A DNA stretch of 52,672 nt from Sphingobium sp. CCH11-B1 (GCF_001556865.1 NZ_LSJY01000032.1:1-52672), one strand, 5' to 3'. Shown: positions 16,869-25,855, counted from the stretch's first letter. Notes: a model not told the origin generated them from the sequence alone. Numbers and translations: made by a program.

Positions 16869-17402
16869 ATGACCTTTCAGTTTGATCCATCATTCGATGC
16901 AGAATCACTCCACATGCCGGGAGATTCTTTGATCGAATTAGACCAGATAGAGAGTTCATTAAGGATATTGCTGCCCTCTGAGCTTCGTGATTTATTTATT
17001 GAATTCGGATCAGCGATAGTTTTCAATAAGGATGTTGAATTTCCTGCGGAAAAATGCGCCTATTCCGAAGATTCAGGAAGAATTGGCGTTTCAGTTATAT
17101 ATGGCCCTGCTGACGGAAGCTTAGGAATAATTCGCATAAACGAACAATTATCCATGCAGATTCCAAAAACATCTGTGGTTTTTGCGGAAATCGGTCTGGG
17201 TAATATGCTGTTAATTGACAGAATTGATGGAAAGATATCCGTATGGCTGCACGATGAAGCTCTGCCTTCTAGGGCGATAACCCCCGTATACGACAGCTTT
17301 CATGACTTTATCGATGCACTGGTAGCCTTCGATCCTCCTCCCCTGCCCAGTTTAAAGGAATTGGGATTGGACTTGAAAGCGATGGGGATAGAAGAGGAGT
17401 AG
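16869..17402 (+). CDS. SMI1/KNR4 (SUKH) family protein, probable immunity protein
   Basis: The 177-residue acidic protein shows the SUKH pattern: an N-terminal helix with IESSLRILLPSELRDLFIEFGSA, then alternating strands, and a C-terminal YDSFHDFIDALVAFDP. SUKH proteins commonly act as immunity proteins against polymorphic or contact-dependent toxins in the cytoplasm. The gene is visibly richer in A+T than everything around it (long runs of A and T, ATA and TTA codons), a mark of recent acquisition. No toxin gene is next to it, so it is an orphan. GGCAG-type ribosome site and ATG 16869 look natural. The stop lies just before the GMC gene. Confidence 0.7.
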   Translation: MTFQFDPSFDAESLHMPGDSLIELDQIESSLRILLPSELRDLFIEFGSAIVFNKDVEFPAEKCAYSEDSGRIGVSVIYGPADGSLGIIRINEQLSMQIPKTSVVFAEIGLGNMLLIDRIDGKISVWLHDEALPSRAITPVYDSFHDFIDALVAFDPPPLPSLKELGLDLKAMGIEEE

Positions 17403-17406
17403 CTAG

Positions 17407-18999
17407 ATGTTACGGTTCGGCGCTGACGGAAACCACATCATTGGCGGCGGCTCGGCCGGCTGCGTCATGGCCAACCGCCTTTCTGCTGATTCGGATAAAG
17501 CTGTCTGCCTCATCGAGGCGGGGCCGCGCGATCGCAATCCCTTCATTCACATGCCGCTTGGCGTCGGCGTCATTGCCCGCACGGGATGGGTGAACTGGAA
17601 CTGTGAGACCGAAGTCGAGCCTCACCTTAACAACCGGCGGCTCTATTGGCCGCGCGGCAAGACGCTGGGTGGCAGCAGCTCGATCAATGCAATGGTCTAC
17701 ATTCGCGGCGATCGGGCGGACTATGAGGGCTGGGGGGCGGCCGCCGGAGCTGACTGGGACTGGCCGCGCATGCGCGAGCTTTTTATCGCGCTCGAAAACA
17801 ATCAGGCTATCCACGACGAGCATCATGGCAATGCCGGGCCACTTTGCGTCTCCAATCTTGGGCGAGTGAACCCACTTACGGAAGACTTCGTCGAAGCTGG
17901 GGTGGAACTGCACTACCCGCGAAATCCCGACTTCAATGGCGTGAGCCAGGAAGGCTTTGGTGTCTATCAGGTGACCCAGAAAGACGGGCAACGGTTCAGC
18001 ACGGCGCGAGCGTTTCTCGATCCGGCTCGCTCGCGCAAGAATCTCGCCATCGAAACGAACGGCCTCGTCGAACGGATACTGTTCAAGGACCGTCGCGCCA
18101 TCGGGGTCCGCGTCGGCGGCCGGGACCTGCTGCTGCGCCCCGGTGGAGAGGTGATCCTTTCGGCTGGCGCGGTCAATTCGCCGCAGATTCTGATGCTGTC
18201 GGGCGTCGGCTCGGCGAGCGAACTCAGGCAGCATGGCATAGAGATCGTTCTGGATGCGCCCGAAGTCGGAGCCAATCTCGCCGATCACCTCGACTATACG
18301 GCTGTGGCAACCACGGCCGATCGCGAAGGATTTGGGGTGGCGCCCAGTTTCCTGCCTCGTGCGATACGCGGCGCATGGAGCTATTTCCTTCATCATGAAG
18401 GCGAATTGACGTCAAATGCCTCGGAGGGCGGCGCTTTCCTCAAATCCGACGCCGGCCGGGAGCGGCCCAATCTTCAATTCCATTTCCTGCCGGCGATCCT
18501 GCGTGACCATGGCCGCAAGACAGCCTTCGGCTACGGAATGACCGTGCATGTCTGCGACCTTCTACCGAAGAGCCGCGGCAGGATCGGGCTCAAGATCGCC
18601 GATCCCACGGCTCATCCGCGCATAGAGGGCAATTATCTCAGTCATCCCGATGATGTGGGCGTCTTGCTGAATGGCGCGAAGCTAGCCCGCAAGCTCCTTC
18701 ATGCGCCGGCGCTCGCCCGTCACTTGCGCGAGGAGGTGCGACCGGGACCCGCGGTCCAGACCGACGAGGCTCTGATCGACGACATCCGCGCGCGCGCTGA
18801 AACAATCTATCATCCGGTAGGAACATGCCGCATGGGCAGTGACTCGGCATCCGTGGTCGATCCGGCAGCCCGTGTACGTGGCATTGACGGTTTGCGCGTG
18901 GTCGATGCATCGATCATGCCGTCGATCGTGTCGGGCAACACTAACGCGCCTACCATGGCGATCGCGGAAAATGTCGCGCAAATGATGATCCGGCCTTGA
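17407..18999 (+). CDS. GMC-family FAD oxidoreductase (choline/alcohol dehydrogenase-like)
   Basis: The 530-residue flavoprotein has the ADP-binding motif IIGGGSAGCVMANRLS near the start, the GMC signature 1 (RGKTLGGSSSINAMVYIRG) and signature 2 (GAVNSPQILMLSGVG). At the C-terminus are the active-site pair YHPVGTCRMG (His) and VSGNTNAPTMAIAE (Asn). These enzymes oxidise primary or secondary alcohols, choline or polyethylene glycols. The first ten residues (MLRFGADGNH) are unusual: a typical start would be DYIIVGGGSAG, and one residue seems missing in the first strand, so the 5' end may have been rebuilt when the SUKH gene was inserted just upstream. Function is likely retained but not certain. 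Confidence 0.88.
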   Translation: MLRFGADGNHIIGGGSAGCVMANRLSADSDKAVCLIEAGPRDRNPFIHMPLGVGVIARTGWVNWNCETEVEPHLNNRRLYWPRGKTLGGSSSINAMVYIRGDRADYEGWGAAAGADWDWPRMRELFIALENNQAIHDEHHGNAGPLCVSNLGRVNPLTEDFVEAGVELHYPRNPDFNGVSQEGFGVYQVTQKDGQRFSTARAFLDPARSRKNLAIETNGLVERILFKDRRAIGVRVGGRDLLLRPGGEVILSAGAVNSPQILMLSGVGSASELRQHGIEIVLDAPEVGANLADHLDYTAVATTADREGFGVAPSFLPRAIRGAWSYFLHHEGELTSNASEGGAFLKSDAGRERPNLQFHFLPAILRDHGRKTAFGYGMTVHVCDLLPKSRGRIGLKIADPTAHPRIEGNYLSHPDDVGVLLNGAKLARKLLHAPALARHLREEVRPGPAVQTDEALIDDIRARAETIYHPVGTCRMGSDSASVVDPAARVRGIDGLRVVDASIMPSIVSGNTNAPTMAIAENVAQMMIRP

Positions 19000-19011
19000 G
19001 GAAGAATGGCG

Positions 19012-19413
19012 ATGAGGTTCAGTTTCGTATTGGCAGCCATGCTGCTACTTGCAGCATCTGCGTCCGTCGAGGCACAGCGCGCTTCTTTCGGAGTGTGGAA
19101 GAATCCGCAGGACAGCGTACATGTGCGAGCCCAGCCGTGCGGAAGCAGAATGTGCGGGGTCGTGGTCTGGGCAAGTGACAAAGCCAAGGCGGATGCGCGG
19201 CGCGGCGGGACAAACGATCTGGTAGGTCTGATCCTGTTTCGCGATTTTGTTCCTGAAAAGAAGGGCGTGTGGCGCGGCAGTGTTTTTGTACCCGACATCG
19301 GCCAAACCTTCTCTGGAACAATCACCACGCTCGACGATCGGCGCATGGAGGGAAAGGGGTGCCTGACAGGGCGGATCATGTGCAAATCGCAGATATGGAC
19401 GAAAGTGAACTGA
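19012..19413 (+). CDS. DUF2147 family exported protein
   Basis: ATG 19012 is seven bases after GAGGAAG; another ATG at 19006 is too close to it. The protein starts with a signal peptide (MRFSFVLAAMLLLAASASVEAQ) and then has the DUF2147 domain: FGVWKNPQDSVHVRAQPCGSRMCGVVVWASD at the start and MEGKGCLTGRIMCKSQIWTKV at the end. Such small periplasmic proteins are found beside membrane-active metabolism genes; their function is unknown. It directly follows the GMC oxidoreductase with 12 bases between stop and start, so the two are probably cotranscribed. A second DUF2147 protein is at 42166-42570. Confidence 0.8.
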   Translation: MRFSFVLAAMLLLAASASVEAQRASFGVWKNPQDSVHVRAQPCGSRMCGVVVWASDKAKADARRGGTNDLVGLILFRDFVPEKKGVWRGSVFVPDIGQTFSGTITTLDDRRMEGKGCLTGRIMCKSQIWTKVN

Positions 19414-19842
19414 AATCCGTCCAATCATCGTCTGACCGAGAGCGGCAAGCCAAGGATTTTAATAAGACACATCAAAAGCTTCTACGATAAATTGAAGAGG
19501 CGCGGAGCAGGAAGCGGGCATGGCGACAGCGATGTGTGCAGCCGCCACGGGATCAATTCGGCGACGGGCATGCGACTTGGTCAGCGTAAGCAGGCGGATA
19601 ATCCGTTATTGATCGTCGCGGCCAGAAGACGGTCCGCTGCGGCAGCGGCTGCACGAACAGATTAACCTAATGGAAATCACACGATAAGCGCCCCGCCTGA
19701 TGCGCCCGACGACACATTCCGCCGCTAGCAGGCATCCCCCCGGAAATTCCAGCAATCTACGCACGCCCAAAATCCGTAGCGTCCGATAAACTCTGCCGGA
19801 AAGGAGGACTGTCCCACAACAAGCTATCAGGGGTTTTCCGAC
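19414..19842. other. Non-coding stretch upstream of the orphan resolvase
   Basis: I see no credible gene in these 429 bases. A short palindrome CGGAT-A-ATCCG is at 19595-19605. Close to the resolvase start the sequence has CGTCCGATAA (near 19780) and TCCGACA just before the ATG. In Tn3-type elements the res site lies at this place, so this is where it should be sought, but I could not lay out three clear subsites. AAGGAGG near 19801 is too far from the ATG at 19843 to be its ribosome site. Confidence 0.4.
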
Positions 19843-20430
19843 ATGCTTATAGGCTACATGCGCGTCTCTTCCACAGATGACCGGCAATCGGTCGATCTTC
19901 AGCGCGATGCGCTGATCGCAGCCGGCGTCGATAGCCGGCATCTCTATTCCGACAAGGCATCCGGCGCTCGCGAGGACCGGGCGAGCCTGCGGGCCTGCCT
20001 CGAATATCTCGCAGCCGGCGATACGCTGGTCGTGTGGAAACTGGATCGGCTCGGCCGCTCCCTGCCGCATTTGCTGTCGATCCTGACCGATCTCAGGGAG
20101 CGTGACGTGTCATTCCGGTCATTGACCGAGCAGATGGACACGGGAACGCCGCATGGCGAGCTGCTGTTTTCGCTGTTCGGCGCGCTGGCCCAGTATGAAC
20201 GGGCATTGACGCGCGAGCGCATCATGGCAGGCCTTGCGGCCGCCAGACGGCGCGGGCGCTACGGTGGCCGCCCGCGAACGATCGATGCGGAAAAGCTCGA
20301 TCAGATCACCGCCGCCCTTGCCGGTGGCGCTAGCAAGTCGTCGATCAGCCGCACGTTCAACGTGCCCCGATCGACCCTCGCAGATACGCTCGCGCGGGCC
20401 GGATGGCTCAAACCGCCGCGCCTTGCGTAA
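19843..20430 (+). CDS. Serine resolvase (Tn3 TnpR type)
   Basis: The 195-residue protein starts MLIGYMRVSSTDDRQSVDLQ with the catalytic serine in VSS and conserved R8. The active-site blocks follow (DTLVVWKLDRLGRSLPHLL, SLTEQMDTGTPHGELLFSLF, ALAQYERALTRERIMAGL) and a C-terminal helix-turn-helix (GASKSSISRTFNVPRSTLADTL). It cuts and rejoins DNA at a res site to resolve transposon cointegrates or plasmid multimers. No transposase gene adjoins it, so it is an orphan, perhaps serving a plasmid or left by a Tn3 element. It is complete, unlike the related truncated copy at 47488-47930, with which it shares long identical stretches. Confidence 0.9.
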   Translation: MLIGYMRVSSTDDRQSVDLQRDALIAAGVDSRHLYSDKASGAREDRASLRACLEYLAAGDTLVVWKLDRLGRSLPHLLSILTDLRERDVSFRSLTEQMDTGTPHGELLFSLFGALAQYERALTRERIMAGLAAARRRGRYGGRPRTIDAEKLDQITAALAGGASKSSISRTFNVPRSTLADTLARAGWLKPPRLA

Positions 20431-20457
20431 CGACAAAAACATAATTATATTTCCGTA

Positions 20458-20766
20458 ATGCCATCCATGCGCTTCTCCTGGCATCCGGCCAAAGCCGAGA
20501 GCAATCTGAAGAAGCACGGCGTCAGCTTTGCGATCGCTACTCGTGCGTTCACAGATCGTTTCGCGCTGAGCGATCAGGATCGGATCGAAGGTGGCGAGCG
20601 ACGATGGCAAACCTTGGGCCTCGTGGAAGGGCATCTGCTCCTCCTCGTGGCCCACACTGTCGTCGAGCAAGACGATGACGGCGAGTATGTGGAGATCATT
20701 CATATCATTTCGGCTCGAAAGGCCGATCGAACGGAAAGGCGACGTTATGAAGAAGAAAGACGCTGA
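20458..20766 (+). CDS. brnT: BrnT-family type II toxin
   Basis: The 102-residue protein matches BrnT (DUF497), an RelE-like ribonuclease toxin. MRFSWHPAKAESNLKKHGVSFAIATRAF at the start and the ending IIHIISARKADRTERRRYEEER are diagnostic. BrnT cleaves RNA and is held inactive by BrnA, which also binds the promoter. ATG 20458 or 20467 may be the start. The A+T-rich sequence just upstream contains ATAATTAT (20441-20448), a plausible promoter or operator. The end overlaps brnA by 20 bases, the usual tight arrangement. It stabilises the mobile segment. Confidence 0.9.
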   Translation: MPSMRFSWHPAKAESNLKKHGVSFAIATRAFTDRFALSDQDRIEGGERRWQTLGLVEGHLLLLVAHTVVEQDDDGEYVEIIHIISARKADRTERRRYEEERR

Positions 20767-21082
20767 TACCGTCCGTTTCCAACTCGATCCGGACAATCTG
20801 CCGCCGTTGACCGAAGCGCAACAGGCCGAACTGGATGCCCTGCAGGCGATGCCGGATAGCGGGATCGACTATAGCGACTCTCCGGCGCTGACAGAGGATT
20901 TCTGGCGGAACGGGCAGCGTGGGCGCTTCTATAAGCCCATCAAGCAGCAGGTGACGGCACGCCTTGATGCTGATGTGCTCGCCTGGCTCAAATCGCAGGG
21001 TAAGGGCTACCAAGCCCGCATGAACGCCATACTTCGCCGTGAGATGCTGGCGACCGCCAGAAGGCAGGAAAAGCCACGTTAA
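20747..21082 (+). CDS. brnA: BrnA-family antitoxin
   Basis: From ATG 20747 the gene encodes 111 residues (MKKKDADTVRFQLDPDNLPP). An N-terminal toxin-binding part (DYSDSPALTEDFWRNGQRGRF) is followed by the C-terminal ribbon-helix-helix of BrnA (KQQVTARLDADVLAWLKSQGKGYQARMNAILRREM). It neutralises BrnT and represses the operon. The start overlaps the brnT stop by 20 bases, so translation is coupled. Downstream, GATAG-TTAGG-CTATC (21087-21101) is a small inverted repeat that may end the transcript. Confidence 0.9.
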   Translation: MKKKDADTVRFQLDPDNLPPLTEAQQAELDALQAMPDSGIDYSDSPALTEDFWRNGQRGRFYKPIKQQVTARLDADVLAWLKSQGKGYQARMNAILRREMLATARRQEKPR

Positions 21083-21129
21083 TTTAGATAGTTAGGCTAT
21101 CGGTTATCGTGATATAGTCGTACATGGAT

Positions 21130-22569
21130 TTACCCCAGAAAGCGTTTGGCAAGTCGGATCAGACGCGCTGCCCGGCCCGAATAGGGAGGAAAGACGAGAG
21201 GCAGAGCGGAGAAGCGGTTCTGGAGAACGGCGCGCTCATGACTGAAAGTCCGGAACCCGTGATGGCCATGTGCCGCCCCGATCCCGGAATTGTTCACACC
21301 GCCGAACGGCAGATGATCGTGGACGTATTGGACGATGGTAAGGTTGACGCCTGCACTGCCGGAAGTCGTGGCCGCCAGGATATGATCCACTCTCGCCCGG
21401 TCACGATCGAACACATAAAGCGCCAGCGGCTTGGGTCTTGCGTTGATCCGACCGATCACGGTTTCAATGTCATCATAGGTCAGGACCGGCAGGACGGGAC
21501 CGAATACCTCCTCATGGTCGATCGCCGCCTCGGGAGCGATCGCCTCCAGCACTGTGGGCGCCAGCGCCCTTCCCTGCCTTTCGCCGCCGACAATGATCCG
21601 CCCGCCCGTGGCCAGGGCATCCGCAATCAGGCCCCCCAGTCTGTCCGCATGGCGATCATTGACGATCCTTGCGAGATAGGGGCTCGTCATGCCCGAACCA
21701 TAAGCGGCGGCGATCCGGCGGCGCAGCGCTTCCACGAACCGGTCGCGGATCGAAGCGTGGACGAACACATGATCGGGCGCGATGCAGGTTTGACCGGCAT
21801 TGGAGAATTTGCCGAAGACGATCCAACTGGCGGCCGTCTCTATGTCGGCATCCGGTCCCACGATCGTGGGCGACTTGCCACCCAGTTCCAGCGTAACGGA
21901 GGTCAGGTGGCGGGAGGCTGCCTGCATTACGACTTTCCCGACCTCGGGGCTGCCGGTGAAGAAGATATGATCGAAGGGCAGCGCGAGCAGGGCCTGAGAC
22001 ATCTCCTTCCCGCCGAGGGCGACGGTAACCAGGTCTGGCGGAAATGTGTCGGCGATCAGCCGCGCGATGACGCCCGAGGTAGCAGGTGTCATCTCTGAAG
22101 GCTTCAGGATAGCGCTGTTGCCGGCAGCAAGGCAGGACACAAGCGGCCCCAGGCAGAGATTGAATGGGTAATTCCAGGGCGCGATGATAAGGCACACGCC
22201 GCGTGGTTGTGGCACGATCCGTCCGGCCGTGCCGAAGCCGATCAATGTCGATCCGACATGGACTGGCCGCATCCATCGGCGCAGATTACGACGGCTGTGG
22301 CGGATTTCCTGCATGACCGGAAGAATTTCCGTCAGAAACACTTCGGCCTCCGGCTTGCCGAAGTCGGTCGCCATGGCCTGAACGATATCCGCTTCGAACT
22401 TTCGTATGGCAAGCGCGAGGCGCGCCAGCGCGGCGCGCCTCTCAGCAAGGCCAAATCGCATCCGGCGCTCGTCCGACATTGCCTTTTGCGCGGTGAAGAG
22501 CATTTCCACCGGGCGGCCATCACAGGGTTCCTGCGAAATCGACTGTCTCTCTTCAATCATCTCATTCAC
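21130..22569 (-). CDS. Aldehyde dehydrogenase (coniferyl-aldehyde dehydrogenase / ALDH3 type)
   Basis: The 479-residue enzyme oxidises an aldehyde to the acid with NAD(P). The general-base glutamate is in VTLELGGKSPTIVG (about 228) and the catalytic cysteine is C262 in FSNAGQTCIAPDHV. APWNYPFNLCLGPLVSCLAAGN and the C-terminal VPFGGVNNSGIG-like block (HLPFGGVNNSGIGAAHGHHGFRTFSHERAV) place it with the short ALDH3-like coniferyl-aldehyde dehydrogenases. It carries a hydrophobic C-terminal segment (ALPLVFPPYSGRAARLIRLAKRF) that may touch the membrane. It is divergent from the large LuxR-type regulator at 22650, probably its controller. Confidence 0.9.
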   Translation of the reverse strand: MNEMIEERQSISQEPCDGRPVEMLFTAQKAMSDERRMRFGLAERRAALARLALAIRKFEADIVQAMATDFGKPEAEVFLTEILPVMQEIRHSRRNLRRWMRPVHVGSTLIGFGTAGRIVPQPRGVCLIIAPWNYPFNLCLGPLVSCLAAGNSAILKPSEMTPATSGVIARLIADTFPPDLVTVALGGKEMSQALLALPFDHIFFTGSPEVGKVVMQAASRHLTSVTLELGGKSPTIVGPDADIETAASWIVFGKFSNAGQTCIAPDHVFVHASIRDRFVEALRRRIAAAYGSGMTSPYLARIVNDRHADRLGGLIADALATGGRIIVGGERQGRALAPTVLEAIAPEAAIDHEEVFGPVLPVLTYDDIETVIGRINARPKPLALYVFDRDRARVDHILAATTSGSAGVNLTIVQYVHDHLPFGGVNNSGIGAAHGHHGFRTFSHERAVLQNRFSALPLVFPPYSGRAARLIRLAKRFLG

Positions 22570-22620
22570 GTCCGAAACATGAGCTTCGCGCGAGTCTTAC
22601 GAGCACAATAGCAATAGGGA

Positions 22621-22638
22621 ACTACACGAACATGTAGT
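22621..22638. promoter_or_regulatory. Inverted repeat in the aldehyde dehydrogenase / LuxR divergent promoter
   Basis: ACTACA-CGAACA-TGTAGT is an exact inverted repeat with 6-base arms in the 80-bp gap between two divergent starts. It lies 11 bases before the regulator start and 52 bases before the dehydrogenase start, a fitting place for the LuxR-type activator or for autoregulation. Confidence 0.5.
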
Positions 22639-22649
22639 ATCGACCTGTC

Positions 22650-25067
22650 ATGGATCACGAAAGGGAATGGACTCCAACTCTGCTTTCGCGACTGGCGGAA
22701 ACGGCACTTCGCCCTGTTAAATTGACCGCGCGCGTCAGCCTGCTGCGTGCGCCTTGCGGCTACGGCAAATCGGCGACACTTGCGGCCGGTTGGAAGGAGG
22801 CGGCGGACACTGGTCGCCCGGCGCTTTGGACAAAGCTTGCAAGCGACGACACGGCGAAGAGCACCCTGCATCGCCTCGCTCTTCAGGCCGGAACCGCCGC
22901 GGACATCGACTCCATTCTGCAATGGATATGGCATCAGGACAGGCCCGGGATCATTTGCCTCGATGATGTTCAGGAAGCGCCACATCTCGAAACGCTGACC
23001 AGAGACCTGGTGGATGCTCTTCCCGATGATTGGCGGGCGGTCCTTGCAACCTCCGCCCCTTGGGGATTTGGCGTCCTCAACGCCGACTGGCAGGAAGTCG
23101 GCCCCGATGGCCTGGCCTGCAGCGCCCAGGATCTGAAGCAACTGACCCGGGTCCCTTCAGCCCTCGACCGGATCATGTCGGACACACAGGGTTGGCCCGC
23201 ATTGTGCCGCATCGCGTGTCGTGTATCCGACCGGAAGCAGCCACTGCATGTATGGCCCGAGATCATCTGTTATCTCGATCAGATCGTGTTGGCGCCCTTA
23301 TCGCCCGCTCTGCGCACATGGTTGAAAAAGGCGGCATTGATCGCTCCCCTCGATGCCGAAAGCCACGATTTTGCCCTGCGCATCCACGACGGCGCGCAAT
23401 GGATCGCACGTGCGCAACGCGAATGTCTCCTATTGAGGCCGGACAAGCACGGAATGTTTGCGCTCAATCCGGCGCTGCGACACCATCTTGCCTTGAGCGG
23501 ACAGTCGCAGCTTCGTTTCTCGCCAAGCCATCTTTTAAAACGGGCTGCTTTTCATCACTGGCGCGCCGGCCGGCCAGCGCAAACAATAGCACTTTCGCTG
23601 CGCGCCGGCGATCCGGCCTGGGCGCGGGGACTGGGCGGTGAGATCGTCATGGATGTCGCTTTGCGACAAGGCCGTATCAACGAGTTGGCCCATTGGCTCG
23701 AGGGCGTGCCCGACACAGCGTTGCTGACGAATCCCATGGCTGGTCTGGGAAAGATATGGGTCCTTTCCTTCCAGCAGCAGCATGCAGGGGCGACGCACCT
23801 TCTGAAGTTGCTGTCACGCACGGACACGCATGAGGAATTGCTGACGCTGCTCGGTGCTACGACAGCGGCGCTGAGGGACGATGTCGTGCGGGCGGAAAGG
23901 CTCTGCCGGCAATGGCTCCAACTGCACGCCCGGGAAAACCCAATGATGAAGGCCTCCGCCCTGGCCTGTCTCGCGAGCATCGTGGCGAGTCAGTCGAACG
24001 AGGCCGAGTTCGCGGCACTGCGTCCCCTACTGGATCAAGCTTGTGCCCTGGCCGATCAGGGCTTTGCCCGCGACTGGGCAAAGATTGCCGAAGTGCTGCT
24101 CCTGCTGACGCAGGGGCAGATCATTCCCGCACGAAATAGGATCGACGCGCATCTGACGGATATGGTCTCCCCGGTTGCCGAGGAGACGCTGAAAAGATTG
24201 CGCCTCGCTGTGCTGGCCGAAAGCGGCGTGCCTCTGGCAGAACTGGAATGGCCGTTGCTTTTCTGCGACCAGATCGTCGACGTCCAGATTCATACGGCAC
24301 GGGCCATATTACGAGCCGCTCGTCTGGCCGGAGATGCGGACCTCTGCGGAAAAATCCTGACCGAACTGAACGTGAAAGCCGTACGCGACCACATGCCGCG
24401 ACTGCAACTCATGGCCGATATCCTGACTGCCGAACATGAAATGGCGTCGGGTCGATCGGTCACCATCCCCAATATTCCCAGGAACGACGCCATCACTTCG
24501 GCTCACCTCGCCATTGCGGACGTCGAGTGCATGCTTCTGTCTGCGACGCGGGCGCTTGCCGACGGGAAGGATCACCTCGCGCGCCAATTGACGGACCGTA
24601 TCCTGGCCCGCACCCGCAGGGCAGGATGTCAACATATCATACTCAAAACCCTCATGCTGCGTTCGGTGCTGCATCTACGTAAAGATGCGCTGCAACTGGC
24701 CATACGGTCGGCGGAAGAGGCCTCGGAAATTCGCGACAGCACAGGACTGAAGGAAACAGCGCGGGAGTTCCGGAATATCCTGGAGCATATTCACGCGGGA
24801 TGGGCCCTAAAGGCGAGGTTTGATCGGTCCGCAGCACAACATCACTTGCCGAGTTCACAACATACCGAAGGATCCGACCTGTCTCGCCGCCAACTCCATA
24901 TCCTCAGCCTGGCGCGAGATGGTCTTACAAGCGCGGAGATCGCCAACATATTGGGTATCGGCGAAGATGGCGTAAAATGGCATTTTCGCGCGATCTTCAA
25001 GTGTCTCGCCGTCAACAGGCGCACCCAGGCCGTCGCCACGGCAATACAGCGCGGTCTCCTTCACTAA
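22650..25067 (+). CDS. MalT/LAL-type LuxR-family ATP-dependent regulator
   Basis: The 805-residue protein has an N-terminal STAND-type ATPase with Walker A APCGYGKSA (34-42) and Walker B GIICLDDVQ (about 99-107). A winged-helix region and a long helical TPR-like middle (about 290-720) follow, with a C-terminal LuxR helix-turn-helix (LSRRQLHILSLARDGLTSAEIANILGIGEDGVKWHFRAIF). Members of this group are ATP-dependent activators of catabolic genes that sense a small ligand through the TPR part. It faces the aldehyde dehydrogenase gene, so it likely activates oxidation of an alcohol or aldehyde; sphingomonad relatives often sit beside such genes. Confidence 0.88.
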   Translation: MDHEREWTPTLLSRLAETALRPVKLTARVSLLRAPCGYGKSATLAAGWKEAADTGRPALWTKLASDDTAKSTLHRLALQAGTAADIDSILQWIWHQDRPGIICLDDVQEAPHLETLTRDLVDALPDDWRAVLATSAPWGFGVLNADWQEVGPDGLACSAQDLKQLTRVPSALDRIMSDTQGWPALCRIACRVSDRKQPLHVWPEIICYLDQIVLAPLSPALRTWLKKAALIAPLDAESHDFALRIHDGAQWIARAQRECLLLRPDKHGMFALNPALRHHLALSGQSQLRFSPSHLLKRAAFHHWRAGRPAQTIALSLRAGDPAWARGLGGEIVMDVALRQGRINELAHWLEGVPDTALLTNPMAGLGKIWVLSFQQQHAGATHLLKLLSRTDTHEELLTLLGATTAALRDDVVRAERLCRQWLQLHARENPMMKASALACLASIVASQSNEAEFAALRPLLDQACALADQGFARDWAKIAEVLLLLTQGQIIPARNRIDAHLTDMVSPVAEETLKRLRLAVLAESGVPLAELEWPLLFCDQIVDVQIHTARAILRAARLAGDADLCGKILTELNVKAVRDHMPRLQLMADILTAEHEMASGRSVTIPNIPRNDAITSAHLAIADVECMLLSATRALADGKDHLARQLTDRILARTRRAGCQHIILKTLMLRSVLHLRKDALQLAIRSAEEASEIRDSTGLKETAREFRNILEHIHAGWALKARFDRSAAQHHLPSSQHTEGSDLSRRQLHILSLARDGLTSAEIANILGIGEDGVKWHFRAIFKCLAVNRRTQAVATAIQRGLLH

Positions 25068-25143
25068 ACGGTCTCCCACATCACAAATAGAGGCAGGCAT
25101 GCTGTTGCGCGGCCTCCCGCAAGGCAAGATCAGCAATCCATTC

Positions 25144-25767
25144 TTAGTCGACGCTCGTTGCCGCCCCCGCCAGCATGAGATCCACGAGAAAGTCCAGAAG
25201 CTCTCCGCTTGTGACCTCGTGCGGTTCGAGCAGGCCCTGGAACATGCTTCCCTCGTGGACAGCCAGGATCAGTCGCGCGATGCGCGGGAGGTCCCGGGCA
25301 ACGATGCGGGAGTCCTCGCGAAGGATGTCGGCGAGCGCGCCCTCGATGATGACGAGGATCCGCCCCTGCCGTTCGGCATAGTGGCTCGCCATGGCAGGAT
25401 GGCGCAAGGCATAGAGGCCGAACTCGGCCTGGAGCAGATACCAGTCCCGATCGAACGGATAGCTGGCGATAAAGGCCTTGAGGAAATTGTCGGCCGTCGA
25501 GCCGGGCATGGACAGCGCTGAGGCGGTCGCCTCCTCCAGCCTCGACTGCAATCGCTCGATCACCCGGTCATAGAGGGCGAAGAACAATTCGTCCTTGGAC
25601 CGGAAGCTAGAATTATAGGCGCCCCGGCTCAGACCGACGCGCTCGCAAATATCTTCCTGGGTTGCGCCATGGAAGCCACGTTCAGCGAAGGCCTCGAGAG
25701 CGCCATCCAGGATGCGCTCCCGGGTCTGCGCCCGGGTCGGGCGCGTTCGTGCCGGGCGGCGGCTCAC
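25144..25767 (-). CDS. TetR-family repressor of the efflux operon
   Basis: The protein has a TetR helix-turn-helix (RERILDGALEAFAERGFHGA, then QEDICERVGLSRGAYNSSF) and a helical C-terminal domain. I take GTG 25767 (VSRRPARTRPTRAQTRERI) as the probable start because the longer frame to ATG 25857 would overlap the tolC-like start on the other strand and cover the likely operator; no clear ribosome site decides it. Divergence from the TolC-HlyD-permease operon makes it the likely repressor of that exporter, with an effector that is a pump substrate. Confidence 0.83.
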   Translation of the reverse strand: MSRRPARTRPTRAQTRERILDGALEAFAERGFHGATQEDICERVGLSRGAYNSSFRSKDELFFALYDRVIERLQSRLEEATASALSMPGSTADNFLKAFIASYPFDRDWYLLQAEFGLYALRHPAMASHYAERQGRILVIIEGALADILREDSRIVARDLPRIARLILAVHEGSMFQGLLEPHEVTSGELLDFLVDLMLAGAATSVD

Positions 25768-25791
25768 GGGATCACGGGCAGGAGCATTTCG

Positions 25792-25805
25792 ATACAAATA
25801 TGTAT
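25792..25805. promoter_or_regulatory. Operator candidate between tetR and the efflux operon
   Basis: ATACA-AATA-TGTAT is a perfect inverted repeat in the A+T-rich gap between the divergent tetR and tolC-like genes, 51 bases before the latter. Its place and symmetry suit a TetR dimer site. It is also a reason for favouring the shorter TetR start. Confidence 0.6.
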
Positions 25806-25855
25806 TGAGTTGGTTGGATGTCAACGTTACCGTGCGGGAGCAGGAGACGTTCTTC

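Noticed and set aside
19770..19842. A three-subsite res site for the resolvase
   Set aside because: Only two weak half-site-like words are visible; I could not align the expected subsites.
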